A DNA stretch of 64,000 nt. Origin: a virus. Location: positions 29,709-93,708 of the IMG/VR virus record IMGVR_UViG_3300033144_002959, one strand, 5' to 3'. The notes under the pieces were generated by a model. The model had not been told where the DNA came from. It was given only the letters and a program-made list of their open reading frames with translations, and searched no databases. Positions 52,806-60,736 of this stretch are shown piece after piece; position 1 is the stretch's first letter; each line of letters opens with the position of its first letter. A program made the position numbers and the translations under genes.

Positions 52806-52951
52806 TGCTCTATCTCCACTGTAAAGTTCGTGACCGGCATTGGAGTCTTATCCCGCGAATGTGGCGGACGATTCCGTTGCCTGACTACCTGTTCGCGAAT
52901 CCAGTCGCGTACTCTTTTCAAGAATCCCTTCAGTCGATTGATCAGTGACAT
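52802..52951 (-). CDS. Small basic protein (49 residues)
   Basis: Starts ATG at 52951 and encodes MSLINRLKGFLKRVRDWIRE, followed by an arginine-rich stretch (VVRQRNRPPHSRDK). The N-terminal half would form an amphipathic helix that could bind a membrane or nucleic acid. It overlaps the upstream gene by 10 bases and the downstream gene by four (ATGA), which argues that it is a real gene. Confidence 0.55.
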   Translation of the reverse strand: MSLINRLKGFLKRVRDWIREQVVRQRNRPPHSRDKTPMPVTNFTVEIEQ

Positions 52952-54072
52952 ACTGCCACAACCATCACGGGTTCTGTGTTTCCCGTGATCGTAACGTCAG
53001 CCACAGGAACGCTGTAGCCGGTGAATGGAAGAAAATTAAACAGCCCTTTCACCATACTGTTTTCGTCGCACTCCGTGCCAACCGGTACCGTGCCAATAAT
53101 AAACGCCACGAAGTTACCGCCTGATTGCGCCACTGTGTAAGCCTTATCATCCGACACTTCCAGCGGACCAATTACTTGAAACGCATCATTAGAAAATACC
53201 GATTCGACACCCTCGGTGTTATACGCCGTTGACACGTAGCGATACTCACCCGGAGGCAACCAGTCACCCGTCCACGATGTAACCGTTGGGTCTTCGGTGT
53301 CGTGCACCTGACGAAAAATACGCACCCCTGCAAGATTCTCCAGCGGAGTACCGTCTTCATTTTCAATCGGCAGCGTCCAACTTATCGTCGGTGGATTATT
53401 CGTGCCCGGAGGCACAGTAGGATTTTCACAAGCAGGGTCAATGCCCTGATCCCAGCTCCCCGTATTATCTAACGGCACGTTCGCATTGATAGTGCCAACA
53501 ACATCAACTGAACAGCCATTGTATGACTGAGACAAATCATAAGTTCGCAGCTTGAAGGTGCCATTAGAAGGCTGGCTTCCATCAACCTGTGCGCCGTACA
53601 CTCCGTTGACTATGTCCGGGTCAGGGAAAACAGTTGTCGGGGTTGTCTGCCAATCGTGAATCCTGACCACGCCATCAACGAGTACAGCGTAACCTGACTG
53701 GTCCCACGTGATTACAATTTTAACTTCGACGCCGTTCGCTGGCAGACCCCACCGTGTTCTGTATAACCTGCGTTCGTCAGCGTCGTTGTACCACTCGCCG
53801 TGTATGCCATCGTCCCAAACCCAAACACCCAAATGATTCGGTATGTCCAGTATTCTCAGGGAGTCACCCGTGGTATGCAGCTGCCCCGGCGTAAAATCAA
53901 TCTCAAGCCTACCGACTGACTGCCCGAACGTTTCAAGGTCCGATGCGGATAACGCGACAACGCCATCGCCTTCATTCCACACGCGCTCAAAATAAGGTAG
54001 CAATTCCTCTTGTGCTTGTGCCCCAAACGCTAGGCCGCACAGCGCAACAATGACCCAGTATCTATTCATCAT
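52942..54072 (-). CDS. Secreted or periplasmic jelly-roll/FN3 protein with signal peptide
   Basis: A 376-residue protein. It begins with a Sec signal peptide (MNRYWVIVALCGLAFGAQA, cleavage likely before QEELL). Residues 30-185 look like a lectin-type jelly roll (RVWNEGDGVV, LRILDIPNHLGVWVWDDG, VKIVITWDQSGYAVLVDG). Residues 225-300 are FN3-like (NPPTISWTLPIENEDG ... GEYRYVSTAYNTEG). Cysteines near 193, 213 and 346 could form disulfides after export. A phage protein destined for the envelope is unusual outside lysis genes. Confidence 0.65.
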   Translation of the reverse strand: MMNRYWVIVALCGLAFGAQAQEELLPYFERVWNEGDGVVALSASDLETFGQSVGRLEIDFTPGQLHTTGDSLRILDIPNHLGVWVWDDGIHGEWYNDADERRLYRTRWGLPANGVEVKIVITWDQSGYAVLVDGVVRIHDWQTTPTTVFPDPDIVNGVYGAQVDGSQPSNGTFKLRTYDLSQSYNGCSVDVVGTINANVPLDNTGSWDQGIDPACENPTVPPGTNNPPTISWTLPIENEDGTPLENLAGVRIFRQVHDTEDPTVTSWTGDWLPPGEYRYVSTAYNTEGVESVFSNDAFQVIGPLEVSDDKAYTVAQSGGNFVAFIIGTVPVGTECDENSMVKGLFNFLPFTGYSVPVADVTITGNTEPVMVVAVCH

Positions 54073-54400
54073 TATCCCCGAATCTTGATTGTACCTCTTC
54101 GCTTTCTACGCTGACTTTCGCGTAGCTCTCTGCCGAACTGTGGAAGGATATTTCCGTGACCTTTGGTTTTGTTACCGTAACCGGGGCCACACCCTTGTTG
54201 AAAGCCACGACTATCGCGTCCTCGATTGCCGCCTTGCTCAACTTCAGCAGCACTCCGCCCTTCATGTGCAGCGTCATCACGTGTTCTGCTTGAATGCTGT
54301 GGAACGAGACTTCCTCGATCTGAGACACCGGATTCCACCCTTCCTCCAGTGCGTTTTCGATCATTGATGTTACTTCTTTTTTTGAAAATGGAATTTTCAT
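54062..54400 (-). CDS. Hypothetical protein, 112 residues
   Basis: Starts ATG at 54400 with AGGGG six bases upstream. It contains IPFSKKEVTSMIENALEEGW, a repeat-like pair EEVSFHSIQAEHVMTLHM and TEISFHSSAESYAKVSV, and an acidic end. The two ISFHS-type strands suggest an internal duplication. It overlaps the C-terminal half of the longer frame 54072-54698, and the regular amino-acid content here suggests that this frame is the real one. Confidence 0.55.
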   Translation of the reverse strand: MKIPFSKKEVTSMIENALEEGWNPVSQIEEVSFHSIQAEHVMTLHMKGGVLLKLSKAAIEDAIVVAFNKGVAPVTVTKPKVTEISFHSSAESYAKVSVESEEVQSRFGDNDE

Positions 54401-54698
54401 TAAGACCCCTGCTCTCCAAATCAGCAACCATCAGCTGCTTCAACTCTTTCCACTGATCCTCAGACCTGCACCCCGGCCTCGATGGATGCCACTTCGCTGC
54501 TACAAAATCCGCATCAACATCTGGCTTCGGCGACTCAACCGCTTGAAAATATCGTAAACAATACGACCGTATAAGCCCATACGTTCGATGGCCTTCACGC
54601 GCTTCCGCAACCCGCTGTTGCATTCGCTCTTGCAAATCTCTCGGACAATGCCTGCCATTTACTCGGTCGTCATTACCGGAGTTAGTGTCATCTGGCAT
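54072..54698 (-). CDS. Hypothetical protein whose C-terminal half overlaps another gene
   Basis: The frame is 208 codons. Residues 1-105 look like a normal helical protein (DLQERMQQRVAEAREGHRTYG, KWHPSRPGCRSEDQWKELKQL). From about residue 106 the sequence becomes R/G/S-rich (RTGGRVESGVSDRG, RGRDSRGFQQGCG), typical of an overlapping shadow frame of the 54062-54400 gene. Either the original stop was lost or both frames are translated. Confidence in the second half is low. Confidence 0.4.
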   Translation of the reverse strand: MPDDTNSGNDDRVNGRHCPRDLQERMQQRVAEAREGHRTYGLIRSYCLRYFQAVESPKPDVDADFVAAKWHPSRPGCRSEDQWKELKQLMVADLESRGLNENSIFKKRSNINDRKRTGGRVESGVSDRGSLVPQHSSRTRDDAAHEGRSAAEVEQGGNRGRDSRGFQQGCGPGYGNKTKGHGNILPQFGRELRESQRRKRRGTIKIRG

Positions 54699-54719
54699 CC
54701 CGCCCTTTACGACCTGTCG

Positions 54720-54914
54720 TCAACAGGTTATTGGATCAACGTCAAACTCTCCACTCTGGGGCGCTGAGCAATCTTCTCTTGGCGGTCCCGTTCCTGTCTT
54801 GCAATAGAACGTGACTTCATCTGGCGGCTCACCGCAAATGTAAGCGTCGGCTTCCTGCTTGGCACATCCCGATAGGGCACTCAGCGAAATTACAATCAGT
54901 AAGTACTTGAACAT
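54720..54914 (-). CDS. Small lipoprotein
   Basis: A 64-residue protein with a lipoprotein signal MFKYLLIVISLSALSGC; the lipobox LSGC puts the lipid on C17. The mature part (AKQEADAYICGEPPDE ...) is proline- and cysteine-containing. AGGAGG five bases before the ATG gives a very strong start. Size would fit an o-spanin or an exclusion lipoprotein; it is far from the i-spanin in this window. Confidence 0.65.
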   Translation of the reverse strand: MFKYLLIVISLSALSGCAKQEADAYICGEPPDEVTFYCKTGTGPPREDCSAPQSGEFDVDPITC

Positions 54915-54937
54915 AACCCCCTCCTGTGCAGACCACC

Positions 54938-55270
54938 TTAATCGAACCACGTTTCCCACTCAACCTTGTGGTAAATATCGTACAGGCTCGCACCCATCCG
55001 ACGCATGTAAATTTTAGCGGCACACTTGCGACCCATATCTTCGAACCGAAAAAATTGGTGGTGCCCGTTGCCCCAGTAAAATTCGTCTTTGTGATATCTA
55101 CCAACAGCTATGACGTCGCCCGGTGTGACCATTGGGGACGGTGGCATAAGCGTCTGTCCGTTTTTGCCGGTGACTGTAAACTGGTACGGATCGATATTGA
55201 CCTGCACGTAAACAATCGTGTTGTCGAGTGGACCCCCAACCAACATTCGATGCACATGCTCCCAGCTCAT
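54938..55270 (-). CDS. Hypothetical beta-rich protein
   Basis: A 110-residue protein with DNTIVYVQVNIDPYQFTVTG, a strand-rich core, and KCAAKIYMRRMGASLYDIYHKVEWE at the end. The start ATG at 55270 overlaps the upstream stop (ATGA). No family recognised. Confidence 0.5.
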   Translation of the reverse strand: MSWEHVHRMLVGGPLDNTIVYVQVNIDPYQFTVTGKNGQTLMPPSPMVTPGDVIAVGRYHKDEFYWGNGHHQFFRFEDMGRKCAAKIYMRRMGASLYDIYHKVEWETWFD

Positions 55271-55953
55271 GCAGTCTTCGCGAGGTACTGATCCATGTGA
55301 GCAGTGCTGCAAAACAGCACCCCAGCCTGCCTACGATGCTCTGTAATGAACTGACCACAGCACCGGCACCTGTCGTTACGGATCGGTGTCACGTTGCTTG
55401 GAAGCGCTTTCAGGCCCTCTGGTGCGTCGTGACCGTCTTCCTCTGCGGCCTTGCAAACCAGCCAATTGATGAACAGCTCAATCGGGATATTCAGAATGTC
55501 ACCTTCCTTGGCCCCCAGCTTGCCGACGTCAGCGATAAACGCCTCCAACAGATCACTGGCAGTCAGGTACTTATTCAGGATTCTCGGATCGAGTCTCGGA
55601 TTCTGTGGCGGTGGTGAACTACCGAAGCCAGCATTGCCACCACTGGTTCCGCCGTATATCGTAATGCCAGTATTCGTGGTCGTCTGCGGAGTGCCTGTAG
55701 AAATCAAAAATGTATTGTCATCAAGCTGACTCACCGCAGCTGTCTGCCCGGTGTCGTTTCCAATCGACAGCATATGCTGCGTCGCTGTCGCCATCGTCGC
55801 ATTCGTGCCTGCGTGTATAAACGCTGCCATGTCAGGTTGCTCCATCCATTGAAATCTTTTTGTTTGGCCATTCGGCACATTCATACAAAACCGGGGCTTC
55901 GGCGGCGGCGGTTGCGGACGTTGCGGGGCATTGCATGAATAGCAATTGGTCAC
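55267..55953 (-). CDS. Zinc-finger-containing protein with a proline-rich linker
   Basis: A 228-residue protein. The N-terminus has CYSCNAPQRPQPPPPKP. The middle is strand-rich with a glycine/serine linker (GGTSGGNAGFGSSPPP). The C-terminus has CRCCGQFITEHRRQAGVLFCSTAHMD, consistent with a small zinc finger. It starts with GTG overlapping the upstream stop (GTGA). Function unknown; QPDMAAF also occurs in the 31701-32750 protein. Confidence 0.55.
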   Translation of the reverse strand: MTNCYSCNAPQRPQPPPPKPRFCMNVPNGQTKRFQWMEQPDMAAFIHAGTNATMATATQHMLSIGNDTGQTAAVSQLDDNTFLISTGTPQTTTNTGITIYGGTSGGNAGFGSSPPPQNPRLDPRILNKYLTASDLLEAFIADVGKLGAKEGDILNIPIELFINWLVCKAAEEDGHDAPEGLKALPSNVTPIRNDRCRCCGQFITEHRRQAGVLFCSTAHMDQYLAKTA

Positions 55954-56294
55954 GTATATTTATCCAGAAACCGCTCGCGAATATGCTGGTGTGCCGACGT
56001 CGTTTTTATGTTCTCAGTCTCAGCAGACCACATCGTTTCAGTCGGGGCGTCAATCCATTCGGTTTCCCCCTTACGATCTGTATGCGACCAACGGTCCCCG
56101 GTCATCACTCCATCCTTCACAACTCGGAAATGAATATGCCCACAGTGCGGACAAATAATCCTGTGGTTACCGTTCACATCGAAATTGATTTTCGCAACGA
56201 TTACCTTGTGGCACTCGCTGCATTTTTCCTCCGTACGAACAATGCCTTTCCCCTTCAGGTTAAAACCGTCTAACTCTAGCTCACCGTCTTTCAT
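55950..56294 (-). CDS. Zinc-ribbon protein
   Basis: A 114-residue protein with KCSECHK and CPHCGHIHF spaced as in a zinc ribbon. It has ELELDGFNLKGKGIV at the start and a polar, histidine-containing end. The ATG at 56294 overlaps the stop of a tiny membrane protein gene (ATGA), which supports this start over the longer frame. Confidence 0.6.
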   Translation of the reverse strand: MKDGELELDGFNLKGKGIVRTEEKCSECHKVIVAKINFDVNGNHRIICPHCGHIHFRVVKDGVMTGDRWSHTDRKGETEWIDAPTETMWSAETENIKTTSAHQHIRERFLDKYT

Positions 56295-56401
56295 GTCCAG
56301 AACACCCAATACGTTACGGCCCAAAATACGATACCAACTGCAAAACCTACCAAGCAACCACTACCGGGCGGAAATTTATCGTCATCAAAATCGTCATACA
56401 T
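56291..56401 (-). CDS. Small membrane protein (36 residues)
   Basis: Begins MYDDFDDDKFPPGSG, then one membrane helix (CLVGFAVGIVFWAVTYWVFW). GGAG lies seven bases before the ATG at 56401. It overlaps both neighbours by four to eight bases. The acidic outer part and single helix are typical of small phage membrane proteins with unknown targets. Confidence 0.55.
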   Translation of the reverse strand: MYDDFDDDKFPPGSGCLVGFAVGIVFWAVTYWVFWT

Positions 56402-56726
56402 CGGCAAACTCCATTACTGCGATGTGCGTTCCTTCTGGGTCAACCACTTCCGTCTTATGAATCTGGAACAATCCTCCGAGCGTCCAGTCACAGCCGCGCC
56501 CCTCCACGTAGCGACCGATGCACGAGAAGAAAAACTTATCCCTCCCATTCTCAACTCGGTTATCAACAAACTCACGAAATGTCTGAACCTCTTCACACAC
56601 CGGGCACTGAAATTTCCAGTGGTGCATGTCTTCGCCGAATTTCTCCGTACCCTCGGCCTGCCACTCGGCAAAGCTAATCGTTCGCCGCTCGACCTTGCTG
56701 GGTTTTGCCTTTCCGTTCCCTGTCAT
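56394..56726 (-). CDS. VVA0879-like phage protein with zinc ribbon
   Basis: A 110-residue protein. It contains ISFAEWQAEGTEKFGED, WKFQCPVCEEVQTFREF and FSCIGRYVEGRGCDWTLGGLF, the order seen in the VVA0879 family of phage and plasmid proteins. The CPVC and later cysteines may bind zinc. Function is unknown. GAGGCGG precedes the ATG. Confidence 0.6.
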   Translation of the reverse strand: MTGNGKAKPSKVERRTISFAEWQAEGTEKFGEDMHHWKFQCPVCEEVQTFREFVDNRVENGRDKFFFSCIGRYVEGRGCDWTLGGLFQIHKTEVVDPEGTHIAVMEFADV

Positions 56727-56804
56727 TGAATACCGCCTCGTAAAAAATCATGGCCACTGCCCCGACTGACAACAGCCCCAACAAAATTGCGACCACGATC
56801 CAGA

Positions 56805-57266
56805 TCAGAAATCTGCCAGTGTGACGACCATCATCTTCAGCTCGCGAATACGAACCGGCTCCAGATACTCGGTACGGTCTTTGACCTCTTTATCCACAAC
56901 CTCCGCACGATACGCATTGTGTTTCGTAATCAATTCCTTGATTTCGATTTCAAAAAACAATTCCTGATCATCCTGATCCGTCAGAATCTCTTTGCTGTCG
57001 TAAAGCAAACTCTGCTCAATGTCGATCCGGTCATCGGGATCAACCACAAACACACGCACTAATCTCTTGCCACTCATACCCTCTTCCTCAAAGTCATCGT
57101 CAACAGCCTGTTTCAAATGCTGATCAACTTTCTGAAAAATATCCGCGCCCACCGGGGCCGGATTATTAAATTGCAGTCGCCTGACATGCCCTTCCGGGTC
57201 TGCGGTCTGCGCCGTTGTCGTTACGTACGCCGTGTGAGAACTAATCTCTGGCATTTCTTGGTTCAT
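56805..57266 (-). CDS. Hypothetical acidic protein
   Basis: A 153-residue protein with a strand-rich start (EISSHTAYVTTTAQTADPEGH), then acidic helical segments (QAVDDDFEEEG) and FFEIEIKELITKHNAYRAEVV. The ATG at 57266 overlaps the upstream stop (ATGA). No family recognised. Confidence 0.5.
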   Translation of the reverse strand: MNQEMPEISSHTAYVTTTAQTADPEGHVRRLQFNNPAPVGADIFQKVDQHLKQAVDDDFEEEGMSGKRLVRVFVVDPDDRIDIEQSLLYDSKEILTDQDDQELFFEIEIKELITKHNAYRAEVVDKEVKDRTEYLEPVRIRELKMMVVTLADF

Positions 57267-57841
57267 GATGCGTCTTGCTCCCTGTAGCACTCACCCGGTT
57301 CACAGTCATAACTGCACTTCTGCCCATCGTGTGCACAATGCGTCTGTCGATATCGTGTTACTTTTTCAGCCGGAGTCTTCGCCAACACTTGCTTGAGCTG
57401 TTTGCTAATAGCCTCGAAATCCATGTCTGCCCCAGCCGGTTGCTGTAAAAACCCCATCACAAATTTCTGAATATCGGTCATGTCTTTTGCCTTACTAAGT
57501 TGCTCTACTGTCGAAGCAAAATCCCGACCAGCCATCTGTGCGCCAAGAGCATCCATAAACATAGGCAAAAATTCCCCAATAGAACCGGCGTCAACCGGCA
57601 CTAACTCACCGTCTGTGGTTTTACGCATAAGCCGTGGCTGATTCTTTCGGAAGGTCTCGACCTGAGCCTTGAACATATCGCGTTCTTTTTTCAACCGTGC
57701 AATCACCGCGTCCAGCTCTCTGGTCTGATCCTTTAACAATGCGTTTTCCTGAATCGTTCCGGCAGGATCAGCATTCGTTTCCAGATCGTGAATGTACTGC
57801 CGCACCCGTTCCGGCAACGCATTGATTTCATCAGGTGTCAT
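57263..57841 (-). CDS. Helical, coiled-coil protein with Cys-rich end
   Basis: A 192-residue protein. Residues 30-70 form a coiled coil (ENALLKDQTRELDAVIARLKKERD). Residues 85-155 are helical. The end CAHDGQKCSYDCEPGEC has five cysteines that may bind a metal. It is in an overlapping unit with its downstream neighbour. No family recognised. Confidence 0.5.
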   Translation of the reverse strand: MTPDEINALPERVRQYIHDLETNADPAGTIQENALLKDQTRELDAVIARLKKERDMFKAQVETFRKNQPRLMRKTTDGELVPVDAGSIGEFLPMFMDALGAQMAGRDFASTVEQLSKAKDMTDIQKFVMGFLQQPAGADMDFEAISKQLKQVLAKTPAEKVTRYRQTHCAHDGQKCSYDCEPGECYREQDAS

Positions 57842-57847
57842 GTCGTC

Positions 57848-58345
57848 TTATTTCCCCAATTCGCTAATAGCTCGCTTCATCTTGTCGAGAATCATACGCC
57901 CAACAGTGCCAGCTTTCGCGATTGGTTCGACGCGCTCAAATGGGCGTCTGTGCATACTACGATGTTTAGCAACCTTCTCAGCCGCCGACATGATGTGCTC
58001 TGCGGATGCGTGTCTGGCACCGTCTCTGGCACCAACAGCGATCACTGCATCCCACGGGAACGGCGTCTTGTCATGCCACACCCACGGCGTTTGGAAATCA
58101 TCGTCTTTAACCCCGTGGAAACTGAAGGCTTTTTTGAAACCCAGTTCACGCATGGTGTCACGATATTCAAAAACCGTTTCACCCGACAAATCGAAAACGG
58201 AATATACAACTCGACCATCTTCGGTTGATTCCACAAAAAGCATTGAACCGTCTTCATGCTCGGCCCAACAACCCATCGCCAGCTCATCGTTATTTTTTGA
58301 TTTGCCCGACTTGTCTTTAAGTCCCGGTACGTCTCGTGTTGACAC
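57848..58345 (-). CDS. Hypothetical protein, GTG start
   Basis: A 165-residue protein with FVESTEDGRVVYSVFDLSGE, WVWHDKTPFPWDAVIA and a basic helical end (AKAGTVGRMILDKMKRAI). The start is GTG, five bases after GGAGG, downstream of a good promoter. It begins a transcription unit that covers the small genes down to about 54700. Confidence 0.55.
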   Translation of the reverse strand: MSTRDVPGLKDKSGKSKNNDELAMGCWAEHEDGSMLFVESTEDGRVVYSVFDLSGETVFEYRDTMRELGFKKAFSFHGVKDDDFQTPWVWHDKTPFPWDAVIAVGARDGARHASAEHIMSAAEKVAKHRSMHRRPFERVEPIAKAGTVGRMILDKMKRAISELGK

Positions 58346-58375
58346 AGCTTCCTCCGTGATTTTATTTGGTCAGAC

Positions 58376-58404
58376 ACCATAGCCTGACTGTTCTAATTTG
58401 TCAA
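58376..58404 (-). promoter_or_regulatory. Promoter of the 57848-58345 gene
   Basis: TTGACA, 17 bases, TATGGT on the minus strand, in the gap before the gene; the leader carries CACGGAGG. A palindrome copy lies about 27 bases upstream of the -35 element. Confidence 0.65.
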
Positions 58405-58616
58405 ATGCCACGGCGAAACGTACCCATACTATCCAATTGATTGGACGGATGCGGTTCCCCGAATCCCTTACACGCTCCACACCTGTGCCGCTCTTTGTAT
58501 CGGCCTGCACGAATATTGAAGACGTCTTCGGCCCCACGTTGTTTCGGGTTCGCCATGCCTGAGCCTTTGCAATATTGACAAACGACTACGTCACCTGTTG
58601 TCGTGTACGTTGTCAT
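58401..58616 (-). CDS. DnaJ-type zinc finger protein
   Basis: A 71-residue protein with two CxxCxGxG motifs, CQYCKGSG and CGACKGFG, separated as in the DnaJ cysteine-rich domain but with only two of the usual four repeats. Such small phage proteins may bind zinc and act as chaperone adaptors. Copy G of the palindrome lies in its codons for S-N-Q-L-D. Confidence 0.6.
   Translation of the reverse strand: MTTYTTTGDVVVCQYCKGSGMANPKQRGAEDVFNIRAGRYKERHRCGACKGFGEPHPSNQLDSMGTFRRGI
58431..58446. repeat. 16-bp palindrome, copy G
   Basis: ATCCAATTGATTGGAC, 15 of 16 bases of the consensus. It lies within the end of the DnaJ-type gene and just upstream of the promoter at 58376-58404. Confidence 0.75.
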
Positions 58617-59634
58617 CGTGCATCGTCATTTCGAAATCTTTTTTCACCACGCCCAGCTTACGGTCACCACGCCAATGTGGCTTCACCCAAATGACTTTAC
58701 CTGACTGTAAATGCCGTGGGAATCCTCGTACTTGGTGCAATCGTTTTCTCGGTTGCTCGGCGTGATACCCAACCTGTTGCGGAGCTGGCAAATCAATCTC
58801 CAACTCACAAACAAAATGTTCGAACATCGGGCGCTCCCATCTTTTCTTTTTATGCAGCGGCTTAGTTCGCATCCCGACCTTGTGCGCTATACCGTGCTGA
58901 CGCCGCCTGAGCATCCCTGCAAGTCCGAAACTCGCCAGCCAGTTCACTATGCACACCCTGACCAATTCGATCACGTTAGCGCCCTTCTGCGTGACCTCGA
59001 CATTCGATGCCATCGCATTCAAAAATGTGGTCTCGGATAACAGCGCCCCTTTGTTGAAATGAATCTCAACCGGGCACATGCTCAGCCGTTCGTTCGCCCT
59101 GATTTTTCCGTTTTCCATTTCGACGCCGACCGGCCTGTAAAAACACATCGATACCGATATGAATTTCTCGCCTTCCTCGACGCCAAGTTCCGGGTACGCC
59201 TTCAACTTATCGGGTGACCTCGGGTCATCGTCTTCTGCCGTGGTCTCCATCAGGCTGATCACAACGTCATCATCGCCTAACCCAGTCAGCACCAACGTGC
59301 ACCACTCGTATGGCAAATGCAGCGGTCGCGTATTCAACAGATAGTTGATTTCATCGTCATACTGAATTTGCATTTCACGAATGGTGTCTATGTCCAATGA
59401 GAACTTCACCGAGCTGCGTACCACTGTTGCCAGCCACGCATCCACCACCGCCATTTCTCGGATCGTTGTATTCGCATCCCCGGTCTGTTTGAACAACGTG
59501 TTGTTGAACAAATAGTGCGGTGGCTTCGGCATGTACTTTTCAGTCGTGATCAATTTCTCGACACGCTCCAAGTGCATCAGCCACTCGTAAAATGCCGGGG
59601 GTAAATACCCCGGCTTAGCTCGCTTCCGCTTCAA
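58591..59634 (-). CDS. Hypothetical protein, TTG start
   Basis: A 347-residue protein. Residues 40-130 are helical (TIREMAVVDAWLATVVRSSVK). The middle contains GEKFISVSMCFYRPVGVEMENG. The end has HLQSGKVIWVKPHWRGDRKLG, a pattern often seen at the C-terminus of unrecognised phage proteins. AGGGGG lies six bases before the TTG at 59634; a later ATG at 59577 is an alternative. A hairpin overlaps the first codons. Confidence 0.55.
   Translation of the reverse strand: MKRKRAKPGYLPPAFYEWLMHLERVEKLITTEKYMPKPPHYLFNNTLFKQTGDANTTIREMAVVDAWLATVVRSSVKFSLDIDTIREMQIQYDDEINYLLNTRPLHLPYEWCTLVLTGLGDDDVVISLMETTAEDDDPRSPDKLKAYPELGVEEGEKFISVSMCFYRPVGVEMENGKIRANERLSMCPVEIHFNKGALLSETTFLNAMASNVEVTQKGANVIELVRVCIVNWLASFGLAGMLRRRQHGIAHKVGMRTKPLHKKKRWERPMFEHFVCELEIDLPAPQQVGYHAEQPRKRLHQVRGFPRHLQSGKVIWVKPHWRGDRKLGVVKKDFEMTMHDDNVHDNR
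59589..59614 (-). terminator. Hairpin with short T-run after the 59615-60007 gene
   Basis: The minus strand reads GCCGGGG-loop-CCCCGGC-ATTTT, a 7-bp GC stem with a four-T run, starting right at the stop of the upstream gene. It looks like a weak terminator but falls inside the first codons of the next gene if that gene starts at TTG 59634, so it may control its translation. Confidence 0.35.
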
Positions 59635-60007
59635 CGATTGCCCCCTGTTTCAGAAATCCTGCGATCAACGTAGTCGATTGAGTATCGCTGTACCCGAAGT
59701 TTCTCAACTCCTGCACCCAGCCTCGACGTGTCGCCTCGGAAGCATTACCGAGCAACAACTTCTCAATAGCCTTGCCTCGCATACTGCCCACCTGAAACCT
59801 TGGTGCTACCTCGGGGACCAATACCAACATCGCATTCTGGTCACGCCGTGGTGGCGCGAGTTTCCTCTTTTTCTTGGCCTTCGGTTTAGCGAGCGGTGAA
59901 TCACTCTCACCGTATTCCATAATCGCTGCACCCGATGCGAGTGCGAATTGGACTATCTCAGTCCCGACCTTTATGTCCTGCGCGAGCAGGGTGATTTTCG
60001 TAGCCAT
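59615..60007 (-). CDS. Hypothetical protein with basic linker
   Basis: A 130-residue protein: a helical N-terminus (ITLLAQDIKVGTEIVQFALASGAA), a basic proline-containing linker (KPKAKKKRKLAPPRRD) and a C-terminal helical domain (GKAIEKLLLGNASEATRRGWVQELRNFGYSD). The linker could contact nucleic acid. A GGAGG ribosome site precedes the ATG. No family recognised. Confidence 0.5.
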   Translation of the reverse strand: MATKITLLAQDIKVGTEIVQFALASGAAIMEYGESDSPLAKPKAKKKRKLAPPRRDQNAMLVLVPEVAPRFQVGSMRGKAIEKLLLGNASEATRRGWVQELRNFGYSDTQSTTLIAGFLKQGAIVEAEAS

Positions 60008-60022
60008 AATTACCTCCTGATT

Positions 60023-60439
60023 TCATGGCATTAAAATTCGTACTCTCCCTCCGATACGCTTCGCGTACCTGACTGATGCCCACGTGCCCGACCGCTGAAT
60101 TTCTTTCGGCTGAGCTGGGGCAGCAATTAAAAAATCTGACTCTTTTACAATCATGTGATTGCGATCCAAATATGGCAACGGCGAACGTACCTGCTTTACC
60201 GGCAACTCCAACAGCATGTCCGCCATCAATCGTTTGTCTGTCGGCGGATGCGCGATTATTCGATGTATGCCTAACAACCATTTCGCGAAGTCATGAAACT
60301 CACGGTCTGCACCAACACAACAACCGTGGTGCACTTCCTCAATGCCCTCATGCTCGTGAAATGACAGCATCGTCTTAATAAGCCCAACCTTCTGCCGATC
60401 AGACAAGCCATCGCGAGTACCGGTAAAGCCTAAGATCAT
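60023..60439 (-). CDS. SLOG-fold nucleotide-binding-like protein
   Basis: A 138-residue Rossmann-like protein with ILGFTGTRDGLSDRQ at the start, VHHGCCVGADREFHDFA in the middle, then IIAHPP, RNHMIVKESDFLIAAPA and SGTWASVRYAKRIG. This is the pattern of the SLOG superfamily (DprA, YspA, LOG relatives), which bind nucleotides or their derivatives. Phage members are common and have no firm role. The ATG overlaps the upstream stop (ATGA). Confidence 0.7.
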   Translation of the reverse strand: MILGFTGTRDGLSDRQKVGLIKTMLSFHEHEGIEEVHHGCCVGADREFHDFAKWLLGIHRIIAHPPTDKRLMADMLLELPVKQVRSPLPYLDRNHMIVKESDFLIAAPAQPKEIQRSGTWASVRYAKRIGGRVRILMP

Positions 60440-60675
60440 TCGCCTTTCCTCACTTCGAATAACCAGTTGAGCCTATCAGACCAGAACATCAAACGCTTCT
60501 GTCGTTCCAGTACCGCTCGCGGATTTTCCCGGCGTCTCTTGCGCCAGTAATACCGTGACGAACTGCATCGGCTACATAGCCCACGCATCTGATTTCCTTT
60601 TGGATACTCACCGTCCAGTGGAACAATAAGCCGCCCACACTTAGGGGTATCGCAAAGATTTTTTCTTCGTGCCAT
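60436..60675 (-). CDS. Small zinc-binding protein
   Basis: A 79-residue protein with LCDTPKCG and LCSRCSSS cysteine pairs, consistent with a small zinc finger, and an arginine-rich stretch (YYWRKRRRENPRA). It may bind nucleic acid. It starts after GGAGG downstream of a TTGACA promoter. Confidence 0.55.
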   Translation of the reverse strand: MARRKNLCDTPKCGRLIVPLDGEYPKGNQMRGLCSRCSSSRYYWRKRRRENPRAVLERQKRLMFWSDRLNWLFEVRKGE

Positions 60676-60707
60676 CGTCTAGCCTCCTTGTCGAAACTGG
60701 TCGTGAC

Positions 60708-60736
60708 ACCTTAATGTGTTTGGTCTGGTTTGTCAA
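60708..60736 (-). promoter_or_regulatory. Promoter of the 60023-60675 pair
   Basis: TTGACA, 17 bases, TAAGGT on the minus strand. The -35 is perfect; the -10 matches three positions, so it is the weakest of the set. The leader ends ACAAGGAGGC. Confidence 0.45.

Noticed and set aside
55818-55842. A 15-base match (GCCATGTCAGGTTGC) to 32648-32662, giving QPDMAAF in both proteins
   Set aside because: It is a single short match with no similarity around it; probably chance.
56749-56830. A short hydrophobic frame (FLIWIVVAILLGLLSVG) between two genes
   Set aside because: It looks like a membrane helix, but no ATG, GTG or TTG with a ribosome site lies upstream; only an internal GTG exists.
59945-59955. 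A half palindrome (ATTGGAC) inside the 59615-60007 gene
   Set aside because: The other arm is absent, so it does not fit the 16-bp site.
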